8,824 nucleotides of DNA from Verrucomicrobiota bacterium (GTDB lineage: Bacteria > Verrucomicrobiota > Verrucomicrobiia > Chthoniobacterales > UBA10450), in contig QHNB01000214.1 of NCBI GenBank assembly GCA_003217965.1, forward strand, positions 1 to 8,824, given 5' to 3'. The translations under genes were made by a program, and so were the position numbers. Shown piece by piece: positions 1-4,413 of this stretch. The notes beneath the pieces were generated by a model that had not been told where the DNA came from, ran no database searches, and was given only the letters and a program-made list of their open reading frames with translations. Within the stretch, counting starts at the first letter, position 1; every line of letters begins with the position of its first letter.

Positions 1-51
1 CTCTACCAGGTCACCGCCGGCAACGGCCGCCAACCAGAATGCGAATTATGA
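1..51 (+). CDS. C-terminal end of an upstream gene (partial)
   Basis: Reading from base 1 gives an open frame of 16 codons, LYQVTAGNGRQPECEL, ending in TGA at 49-51. The stop overlaps the ATG at 48-50 of the next gene in an ATGA arrangement, which is typical of translationally coupled genes in one operon. That overlap is the main reason to believe the frame is coding. The gene starts outside the window and the tail is too short to assign a family. The frame of the following gene is also open to the left edge, so this call rests on the ATGA overlap alone. Confidence 0.5.
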   Translation, partial: LYQVTAGNGRQPECEL

Positions 52-749
52 AAACTTTTATCCGCTTCGCGGCAATTTGCGCACTGCTGTCGGCGATCAC
101 GACACTTGGCGTTCATTTGATTCCGGGCAGCGAAGTTGCGACGAATTTTGATGAGCGCATCGCGCTGCACACTAACAAACTTTACCTGGCACGTCTCTGG
201 ATCGTTCTGTTCCATATCATCATCGTCCTTAGTTCCCTCTGGGGCGTGGCAATCCTGAACTGGCGCCGCGCGCCTGGATGGATTGGATTAGGTTTCGTAG
301 GGTACCTGCTATTCGCTCTTGCTGAATTGTTTCGAACATCTTTGGTGCTGTTTGCGCTGAATCGTGACTGGCGGTCGACTTTTACTCATGCCACCGGTGA
401 TTCCGCTACTCAAAATATCTTGCAGCCACTGCTGGCCGGCTGGCCAGGGGTAAACGACGCGCTCTTCTTTCTGCTGGTTGTTGGATTTCTCCTGGGCAAT
501 CTGTTTTACGGCATCTCATTTGTATCGAGCCCGCGTCGGTTCGATCGGCTCATTGGAATCATGTTGTTGCTTTGGGCCGGACTGGGCTGTCTCACAGTGT
601 TGCAGCAATATGCCGATGTCCGGTCGCTGCCACCGACACCTGACTGGATCGCGTGGACCTATCAACCGCTAGTACGGGTAGTCCTCGGCCTCTGGTTGTG
701 GAATGCTGTGCCTGTCGATGAGACGGCAATTAACATAGTAATTGAATAG
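48..749 (+). CDS. Six-helix integral membrane protein of unknown function
   Basis: This 233-residue protein is strongly hydrophobic, with about six predicted membrane helices. Numbered from the ATG at 48, they lie near residues 4-22, 48-70, 77-104, 136-160, 168-186 and 205-221. A short basic loop (NWRR) follows helix 2, and another (SSPRRFDR) follows helix 4. There is no signal peptidase site, catalytic motif or known transporter signature that I can recognise, so no function is proposed. An in-frame ATG at 39 would add three residues (MRI). ATG 48 is preferred because it forms an ATGA overlap with the stop of the preceding frame; neither start has a clear ribosome binding site. The gene is probably co-transcribed with its upstream neighbour and seems unconnected to the two-component and ABC genes downstream, from which a hairpin and repeats separate it. 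Confidence 0.85.
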   Translation: MKTFIRFAAICALLSAITTLGVHLIPGSEVATNFDERIALHTNKLYLARLWIVLFHIIIVLSSLWGVAILNWRRAPGWIGLGFVGYLLFALAELFRTSLVLFALNRDWRSTFTHATGDSATQNILQPLLAGWPGVNDALFFLLVVGFLLGNLFYGISFVSSPRRFDRLIGIMLLLWAGLGCLTVLQQYADVRSLPPTPDWIAWTYQPLVRVVLGLWLWNAVPVDETAINIVIE

Positions 750-777
750 TCGTCCCTTCGTTGCTTAGTTGGGACGA
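750..777 (+). terminator. Hairpin after the membrane protein gene; possible terminator
   Basis: A 7-bp perfect inverted repeat, TCGTCCC (750-756) with GGGACGA (771-777), has a 14-nt loop and starts directly after the TAG stop at 747-749. Its position suits transcription termination, but there is no T-tract after it, so it would not be a classical intrinsic terminator. The core CGTCCC/GGGACG also occurs in the palindrome at 3888-3905, so a protein-binding role is an alternative. Confidence 0.35.
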
Positions 778-779
778 AA

Positions 780-805
780 CGATGGTCGGGGGGCCGCCGC
801 TACAG
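780..805 (+). repeat. Dispersed repeat A, copy 1
   Basis: The stretch begins CGATGGTC and ends GCCGCCGCTACAG. It matches the copy at 876-900 at both ends, with a variable middle. This is one of several short intergenic elements in the window that end in CCGCTACAG. They resemble dispersed palindromic repeats common in soil Verrucomicrobiota; that link is from memory, not a search. Confidence 0.6.
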
Positions 806-814
806 ATTCACGCA

Positions 815-854
815 TGTCATCGTGAGTTGCGGAGACGCCGAAGGATCTCGCAAG
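815..854 (+). repeat. Dispersed repeat B, copy 1
   Basis: TGTCATCGTGAG (815-826) is followed by GAAGGATCTCGCAAG (840-854). It resembles a widespread intergenic element with the pattern GTCAT..TGAGC...GAAGGATCTC. A copy in the opposite orientation lies at 3733-3790. There is no coding potential. Confidence 0.55.
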
Positions 855-875
855 ATCGAACGAACTTCAATTAGG

Positions 876-900
876 CGACGGTCAGAAATCGCCGCTACAG
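876..900 (+). repeat. Dispersed repeat A, copy 2
   Basis: This 25-base stretch begins CGACGGTCAGA and ends CCGCTACAG. It matches the reverse complement of 3802-3826 at 21 of 25 positions by eye, with the first 11 bases identical. Two clear copies this close together (780 and 876) and a third inverted copy some 2.9 kb away show a dispersed family, not chance similarity. Confidence 0.65.
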
Positions 901-1117
901 ACGGTCTCGGGCTTTTGAAGTCAACTCGCGAAAGCTTTCGGAATCAATTCCCTCCTACTTACGCGATGGCGAACTACTCGTGCCGCACATTGCGGAGTGG
1001 TAGCTAGTAGAGCGATCGTGGAAGTATTAAATACTGACTCAAAGCAACTACCGAGCTGCCAGGGAAATCAAGGTCGCGTATTGACAGGGTGCGGAAAACG
1101 CGGTTGAGAGTTACCTG

Positions 1118-1621
1118 GTGGCCAGAATTTTAGTTGCCGATGATCAGCCCGATGTGCTCGAGGCATTGCGAATTCTGCTCAAGGGCGCTGGTCATCAGAC
1201 GGACGCGGTAACATCGCTGGCCGGAGTTTTCAACGCTCTGGAGAAACGGGATTACGCGCTGCTGATGATGGACCTGAATTACACAAGGGACACGACCTCA
1301 GGTCAGGAAGGACTCGAGGTCATCCCGAAGTTGCAGGAGATTGACAGCACGCTTCCCATCGTCGTGATGACGGCCTGGGCCACGATTGACCTCGCGGTCG
1401 AAGCGATGAAGCGGGGCGCCCGCGATTTCGTTCCCAAACCGTGGGACAATGAACGGCTACTTACGATCGTACGGACACAGATCGAGCTCGGGAGCGCATT
1501 ACGCAAAGGACGAAAACTGGAAGCGGAAAATCGCTTGTTGCGCGGCGGCGCCCCAAACCTAATCGCGGAATCGCCCGCGATGCGGCCCGTACTGGAGATG
1601 ATTTCGCGTGTTGCGCCGTGA
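1118..1621 (+). CDS. Receiver-domain fragment of the broken response regulator
   Basis: This frame of 167 residues starts at GTG 1118, with GAGAG seven bases upstream. Residues 1-120 form a complete CheY-like receiver: acidic pair D8/D9, phosphoacceptor D52 in the MMDLNYTRDTTSGQEG segment, switch threonine T85 in VVMTAWAT, and conserved lysine K107 in FVPKPW. Residues 120-143 are the helical linker seen in NtrC-type regulators. Residues 147-167 (LIAESPAMRPVLEMISRVAP) begin the AAA+ domain before a premature TGA. All phosphorylation residues are present, so the fragment could still accept phosphate from the neighbouring kinase, for instance as a single-domain receiver or phosphate sink. That is inference; nothing in the sequence shows the fragment is stable or expressed. 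Confidence 0.75.
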   Translation: MARILVADDQPDVLEALRILLKGAGHQTDAVTSLAGVFNALEKRDYALLMMDLNYTRDTTSGQEGLEVIPKLQEIDSTLPIVVMTAWATIDLAVEAMKRGARDFVPKPWDNERLLTIVRTQIELGSALRKGRKLEAENRLLRGGAPNLIAESPAMRPVLEMISRVAP

Positions 1622-2207
1622 GAGCGAGCTGTTCGGCCACGTCAAAGGCGCCTTCACTGATGCGAAAACAGATCGGGCTGGACGATTCGAGCTGGCGGAC
1701 GAGAGCACGCTCTTCATGGATGAGATCGCAAATATTCCGCTCAATCTGCAGGCGAAACTTTTGCGGATGCTCGAGACGGGCGAGTTCGAACGTGTCGGTT
1801 CGTCCAAGACTTTGCATTCCAATGTGCGGATCATTTCGGCCACGAACGCCAACCTGCGCGATGAAGTCACGGCGGGGCGGTTCCGGCAGGATTTGCTTTT
1901 TCGCTTGAATACGATCGAGATCGCCTTGCCTCCGCTGCGCGACAGGCGTGAAGACATCATGCCGCTGGCCAACAATTTTTTGCGGCAACACGCGAAGCGA
2001 TATCGGAAAACCTTTGGCGGTTTCGACGAAACGGCGCGTGAACGCCTGATGCAGCATCCGTTTCCTGGGAATGTCCGTGAGCTCGATCATGTGATCGAGC
2101 GCGCGGTGTTGATGTCGTCCGGCCCGCAAATCAAGGCGCGGGATTTGGGATTATCGACCGGAGGGGGCGACTCGCGCGGCCTGGAAGACATGAGTCTGGA
2201 GGTGTAA
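1608..2207 (+). CDS. AAA+ sigma-54 activation fragment lacking Walker A and the DNA-binding domain
   Basis: This frame of up to 199 residues overlaps the receiver fragment by 14 bases in the +1 frame. Visible elements are ESELFGHVKGAFTDA (residues 5-19, sigma-54 contact loop with GAFTDA in place of the usual GAFTGA), Walker B TLFMDE (34-39), sensor I SATN (77-80), the arginine-finger segment RFRQDLLFRL (91-100) and sensor II GNVREL (154-159). It starts after the point where Walker A should be and stops before the Fis-type helix-turn-helix. GTG 1608 has GGAG at 1594-1597, ten bases upstream, so re-initiation is conceivable, but the first residues (MLRR) are not ancestral coding sequence. It is best read as the right half of a pseudogene. 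Confidence 0.65.
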   Translation: MLRRESELFGHVKGAFTDAKTDRAGRFELADESTLFMDEIANIPLNLQAKLLRMLETGEFERVGSSKTLHSNVRIISATNANLRDEVTAGRFRQDLLFRLNTIEIALPPLRDRREDIMPLANNFLRQHAKRYRKTFGGFDETARERLMQHPFPGNVRELDHVIERAVLMSSGPQIKARDLGLSTGGGDSRGLEDMSLEV

Positions 2208-2208
2208 T

Positions 2209-2347
2209 TGTAGAGGCAGCGGGTTTCGGCTCCGGTGGTTTTGCAGGCAACACGTCCGGTGGCGAAGCTGCTGCTACAGCAGAAATGTCATTGTGCTTGA
2301 TGCAGGCGGCACGCCTGCCGCTACAGGCTAAAATGTAATTGTGCATG
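2209..2347 (+). repeat. Tandem GC-rich repeat between regulator and kinase
   Basis: Two imperfect tandem units fill the gap between the truncated regulator and the kinase. The unit at 2242-2299 has GCAGGC, then GCTGCTACAG, then AAATGTCATTGTGCTTG. The unit at 2301-2347 has GCAGGC, then GCCGCTACAG, then AAATGTAATTGTGCATG. The second contains a perfect hairpin, GCAGGCG (2302-2308) and CGCCTGC (2312-2318) with loop GCA. TGTAGAGGCAGCGGG at 2209-2223 looks like an inverted partial unit, and GTGTAATTGTAG at 2203-2214 resembles the unit end. The repeat therefore begins right at the regulator's premature stop and runs through the kinase's GTG start. Confidence 0.7.
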
Positions 2348-3687
2348 CAAATGTGAAACGACCGCGCAAGTTGCGGCATCGCATTTCGCATGAGAATCAT
2401 CTCACCTTGCTGAGCATCGGGGCGGTGATGCCAGCGGCAATCGTTGCGCTGTCTTTGCTTTGGTTCGGCGATTACAGCGCCAAAGTGCAATGGACTCTTA
2501 CCCTTCTTATTGTCGCAGTCGCGTTTGGGTGTCTGTTCAGCGCGCGCGAGCACGTGATTCGGCCATGGCAGACCACGACGAACCTGCTGGCGGCACTTCG
2601 GGAAGGTGATTACTCGATTCGGGCACGCGGCGCGCGCGAGAACGACGCTTTGGGCGAGGCGTTGCTCGAAGTCAACGCGCTCGGCGAAACCCTCCGCGTG
2701 CAGCGTCTTGGTGCGTTCGAAGCGACCGCGCTGTTGCGCACCATCATGGCTGAGATCGACGTCGCCGTTTTCACGTTCGATCCCGAGAGAAAACTTCGGC
2801 TGGTCAATCGCGCCGGGGAGAATCTCTTGCGGCAGCCGATGGACAAATTGCTTGGGCGACATGCGCGCGACCTGGGGCTCGAAGTCTGTCTCGATTCGCA
2901 CGAAGATGTTCCACTGACGCTCACTTTCCCGGGCGGAACCGGCCGCTGGGGAGTGAGTCGGAGCACGTTTCGTGAGCATGGTTTGCCGCACGAACTGTTG
3001 GTGCTGCGCGATCTAAGCCGAACGTTGCGAGAGGAGGAGCGGATTGCCTGGCAACGCCTGGTGCGAGTTCTTGGTCACGAGCTGAACAATTCTCTGGCGC
3101 CGATCAAATCGGTCGCGGGAAGTTTGGAGGATTTATTGCAACGCGATCCACTGCCGAGCGATTGGCAGGAGGACGCCCGCAGCGGTTTAAACGTGATCGC
3201 GTCGCGAGCGGAATCGCTTAGCCGGTTTATGCAAGCCTATGCACGTTTGGCGCGTCTCCCTCCGCCGCAAAAGGAAAGAATGAGCGTCGCGGAGGTGGTG
3301 GCGCGGGCGGCGAACATGGAAACGAGTCTGCCGGTGCAGGTGCATAGCGGCCCGGCGAGTTCGATCCGCGCAGACGCGGCGCAAATCGAGCAAGTACTAA
3401 TTAATCTCCTACACAACGCCGCGGAAGCTTCGCTCGAGACTGGCGGGGCGGTAATGATCGGCTGGAAGGAAACAGGTGATTGCGTGGAGATCATAGTGCG
3501 CGATGAGGGCCAGGGAATCATGAATTCAACGAATCTGTTTGTACCGTTTTTTACGACGAAACCTGGCGGTTCCGGCATTGGTCTTGCCCTGTCGCGCCAG
3601 ATCGCCGAAGCCCATGGTGGTTCATTGACGCTTTCGAATCGCACCGACGCGCGAGGAGCAGAGGCAGTGTTTCGATTACCGAAATAA
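2341..3687 (+). CDS. Membrane sensor histidine kinase, NtrB/NtrY-like (PAS, HisKA, HATPase)
   Basis: The product has 448 residues. Two membrane helices (about 21-41 and 50-67) enclose only a very short external loop, so sensing is probably intramembrane or cytoplasmic. A HAMP-like linker follows (70-122), with the segment LLAALREGDYSIRARGARE. A PAS domain lies at about 128-225, containing AEIDVAVFTFDPERKLRLVN. The phosphoacceptor is H246 in VLGHELNNSLAPIKS. The ATPase domain has the N box with N359 (INLLHNAAEA), D388 of RDEGQGI, the F box (LFVPFFTTK) and G2 loop GGSGIGLALS. All catalytic elements are present. It is the expected partner of the broken regulator upstream. The start is GTG 2341, inside the tandem repeat and without a visible ribosome binding site. 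GTG 2353 is the only close alternative, and a stop at 2329-2331 bars extension. The native N-terminus may have been altered by the repeat. Confidence 0.92.
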   Translation: MHANVKRPRKLRHRISHENHLTLLSIGAVMPAAIVALSLLWFGDYSAKVQWTLTLLIVAVAFGCLFSAREHVIRPWQTTTNLLAALREGDYSIRARGARENDALGEALLEVNALGETLRVQRLGAFEATALLRTIMAEIDVAVFTFDPERKLRLVNRAGENLLRQPMDKLLGRHARDLGLEVCLDSHEDVPLTLTFPGGTGRWGVSRSTFREHGLPHELLVLRDLSRTLREEERIAWQRLVRVLGHELNNSLAPIKSVAGSLEDLLQRDPLPSDWQEDARSGLNVIASRAESLSRFMQAYARLARLPPPQKERMSVAEVVARAANMETSLPVQVHSGPASSIRADAAQIEQVLINLLHNAAEASLETGGAVMIGWKETGDCVEIIVRDEGQGIMNSTNLFVPFFTTKPGGSGIGLALSRQIAEAHGGSLTLSNRTDARGAEAVFRLPK

Positions 3688-3716
3688 GGTTGTTACGCTG
3701 AGCGTAGACCCAGGAG

Positions 3717-3738
3717 CTCACGAATGTCGGGTCGTGAG
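3717..3738 (+). repeat. Inverted repeat downstream of the kinase gene
   Basis: CTCACGA (3717-3723) and TCGTGAG (3732-3738) form a perfect 7-bp stem with an 8-nt loop, 30 bases after the kinase stop. The left arm resembles the GATCTCACGA end of repeat B in forward orientation and the right arm starts the reverse copy, so this looks like two head-to-head repeat B units. It could act as a transcription stop, but there is no T-tract. Confidence 0.55.
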
Positions 3739-3790
3739 ATCCTTCGGTCCGAGTCGGACTGACGTCATCTACGCGATTCGGAATGACAGG
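3733..3790 (-). repeat. Dispersed repeat B, copy 2 (inverted)
   Basis: CGTGAGATCCTTCGG (3733-3747) is followed by GTCAT (3764-3768) and GGAATGACAGG (3780-3790). On the minus strand it reads CCTGTCATTCC ... CCGAAGGATCTCACG, matching the pattern of the copy at 815-854. An internal GTCAT/ATGAC inverted repeat suggests a compound unit. Confidence 0.55.
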
Positions 3791-3801
3791 CGATACGAGG
3801 C

Positions 3802-3826
3802 TTGTAGCGGGGGTCTCTGACCGTCG
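3802..3826 (-). repeat. Dispersed repeat A, copy 3 (inverted)
   Basis: The plus strand reads TTGTAGCGGGGGTCTCTGAC and then CGTCG. Its reverse complement begins CGACGGTCAGAGAC and matches the copy at 876-900 at 21 of 25 positions. It lies directly upstream of the palindrome cluster of the transporter control region. Confidence 0.65.
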
Positions 3827-3832
3827 TCTCTA

Positions 3833-3905
3833 CTTATATATATAAGAATAAGAATCGGGGCTCGGGAGAGCGCCGATTCAGATCCGTCGTCCCGAAAACG
3901 GGACG
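3833..3905. promoter_or_regulatory. Cluster of three palindromes, candidate upstream activator sites
   Basis: Three inverted repeats lie within 73 bp. CTTATATATATAAG (3833-3846) is a perfect 14-bp palindrome. GAATCGG (3852-3858) pairs with CCGATTC (3873-3879), and inner GCTC/GAGC arms give 11 pairs with one mismatch in a 28-nt hairpin. CGTCCCGAAAACGGGACG (3888-3905) has perfect 7-bp arms. Their centres are roughly 190, 165 and 135 bp upstream of the predicted start of the sigma-54 transcript, the distance range at which NtrC-type activators bind. Assignment as activator sites is inference. The second and third could also form RNA hairpins if transcription from the kinase reads through. Confidence 0.5.
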
Positions 3906-4003
3906 GCAAAATCCCACAGGCGACCCGGTTGTGCACACAGCATTGGTGAAGCTGAAAGCATAAGTCCCTGCATCGGTGCTTGTTGCAACTCAGTCGCAGC
4001 CGA

Positions 4004-4019
4004 TGGCACGCGCATTGCA
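4004..4019 (+). promoter_or_regulatory. Sigma-54 (RpoN) -24/-12 promoter of the transporter operon
   Basis: TGGCACG-CGCA-TTGCA matches the sigma-54 consensus TGGCACG-N4-TTGCW at every defined base. The invariant GG (4005-4006) and GC (4017-4018) are separated by exactly 10 bases, and the trailing CTA fits the extended consensus. Transcription would begin near 4030, about 70 bases before the first gene of the operon. Such promoters need an NtrC-type ATPase bound upstream. The gene for one lies nearby but is broken (1118-2207). Confidence 0.88.
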
Positions 4020-4100
4020 CTAAGGGCGAGTGACCCGAACAACTTTTTTGAATCCGGCGAGGTCGCGAACTGCATCTCAAAGGAAAACGAGGCAAAAGCT

Positions 4101-4403
4101 ATGAAACCGAAAATCCCTGAAAAGCATTTCAGCAATTGCGACGATGCGATGGCGAGAAGCACGTTCCCGATCACTGATTACCATTATCACAGCGTCACAC
4201 TGCCGAATTTCCGCGGCGGTTGCGCTCGGCCGAAGCTCCATTCATTCCGTAACATTAGCAGCGAATATTTTCGGACCGAAGCACGGGGCGAGTTCCGCAA
4301 TGAACTGATTGCGTTTGCTGCGATCGTCATCACGGCTGCGATCGCGGTGCTGAGCAATATCCACGCGCTGGCGGATTTTCTCCGCGCGATCGGCACCATT
4401 TAA
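4101..4403 (+). CDS. Small single-helix membrane protein, first gene of the transporter operon
   Basis: This 100-residue product starts at ATG 4101 with GAGG at 4089-4092, eight bases upstream, the best ribosome binding site in the operon. Residues 1-65 are polar with several His, Tyr and Arg residues and no recognisable domain. Residues 68-86 (LIAFAAIVITAAIAVLSNI) form a predicted membrane helix close to the C-terminus, giving a tail-anchored-like layout. The stop is ten bases before the adaptor gene, so translation is probably coupled. Its place directly behind the sigma-54 promoter and ahead of the MacA/MacB-like genes suggests a role with the transporter, for example as an accessory or regulatory subunit. 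I do not recognise a family. It may instead be a leader frame, but a good ribosome binding site and a clear helix argue for a real protein. Confidence 0.65.
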   Translation: MKPKIPEKHFSNCDDAMARSTFPITDYHYHSVTLPNFRGGCARPKLHSFRNISSEYFRTEARGEFRNELIAFAAIVITAAIAVLSNIHALADFLRAIGTI

Positions 4404-4413
4404 TCGCGGAACG

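Larger units (their letters stand above)
750..1117. other. Intergenic stretch with dispersed repeats, no credible gene
   Basis: These 368 bases hold the hairpin at 750-777, two copies of a CGAYGGTC...CCGCTACAG repeat, one GTCAT...GAAGGATCTC repeat and the AT-rich palindrome AGTATTAAATACT at 1023-1035. A 61-codon frame at 822-1007 runs through the repeats, has no family resemblance and is considered non-coding. The regulator fragment that follows starts with GTG at 1118, preceded by GAGAG at 1106-1110 as a reasonable ribosome binding site. TTGACA at 1081-1086 resembles a -35 box, but no good -10 box follows at the right distance. The promoter of the two-component genes is therefore not identified. 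Confidence 0.7.
1118..2207 (+). pseudogene. Broken NtrC-type sigma-54 response regulator (receiver-AAA+-[Fis lost])
   Basis: Read together, the two frames reconstruct an NtrC-family enhancer-binding response regulator with two lesions. First, the left frame ends ...SRVAP at 1618 and a stop follows, while the right frame resumes with ESELFGHVKGAFTDA. Intact relatives have about 46 residues between these points, including the Walker A motif (GExGTGKE type). About 137 bp are therefore missing, and this leaves a frame change. Second, the right frame ends LEDMSLEV at a stop where relatives continue with about 45 residues carrying the Fis-type helix-turn-helix. Remaining AAA+ elements are GAFTDA, Walker B, sensor I, the arginine finger and sensor II. 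As it stands the product could neither bind ATP normally nor bind DNA. The adjacent kinase is intact. An assembly error at the first lesion is possible but would not explain the second. Confidence 0.85.
3688..4100. other. Intergenic regulatory region between kinase and transporter operon
   Basis: These 413 bases fall into two parts. The left part, 3690-3830, holds dispersed repeats: the palindrome TACGCTGAGCGTA (3694-3706), a CTCACGA/TCGTGAG hairpin (3717-3738), an inverted repeat B copy (3733-3790) and an inverted repeat A copy (3802-3826). The right part, 3833-4100, is a control region with three palindromes (3833-3846, 3852-3879, 3888-3905), then a sigma-54 promoter (4004-4019) and an untranslated leader of about 70 nt. 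Frames seen on either strand here are short, overlap the palindromes and promoter, and are not credible genes. Confidence 0.75.

Noticed and set aside
822..1007. Plus-strand 61-codon open frame in the first intergenic region
   Set aside because: It runs through dispersed repeats A and B, has no recognisable protein features and no convincing ribosome binding site.
1081..1110. TTGACA as a sigma-70 -35 box for the regulator
   Set aside because: No acceptable -10 hexamer follows at 16-18 bases; a single hexamer is not enough to call a promoter.
1608..1624. Programmed +1 frameshift (CCG-TGA-G) producing a full-length regulator
   Set aside because: The join would be in register, but the product would still lack Walker A and the helix-turn-helix, so selection for recoding is unlikely.
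1461..2129. Minus-strand 222-codon open frame
   Set aside because: It is antisense to the AAA+ fragment, whose motifs are unmistakable. The reverse frame shows no domain.
2308..2321. GG-N10-GC spacing resembling a second sigma-54 promoter just before the kinase
   Set aside because: The -12 element reads CCGC instead of TTGC and the match falls within a repeat hairpin, so it is probably coincidental.
2209..2347. CRISPR-like array
   Set aside because: Only two imperfect units with internal similarity are present, with no uniform spacers and no cas genes.
2131..2991. Minus-strand 286-codon open frame
   Set aside because: It lies opposite the kinase coding sequence and the tandem repeat. The kinase frame carries clear conserved domains while this frame has none, so it is a GC-rich antisense shadow.
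3852..3905. Intrinsic terminators for the kinase transcript
   Set aside because: The hairpins are 165 bases or more after the stop, lack T-tracts and lie at enhancer distance from a sigma-54 promoter; a regulatory-site reading is preferred, though not proven.
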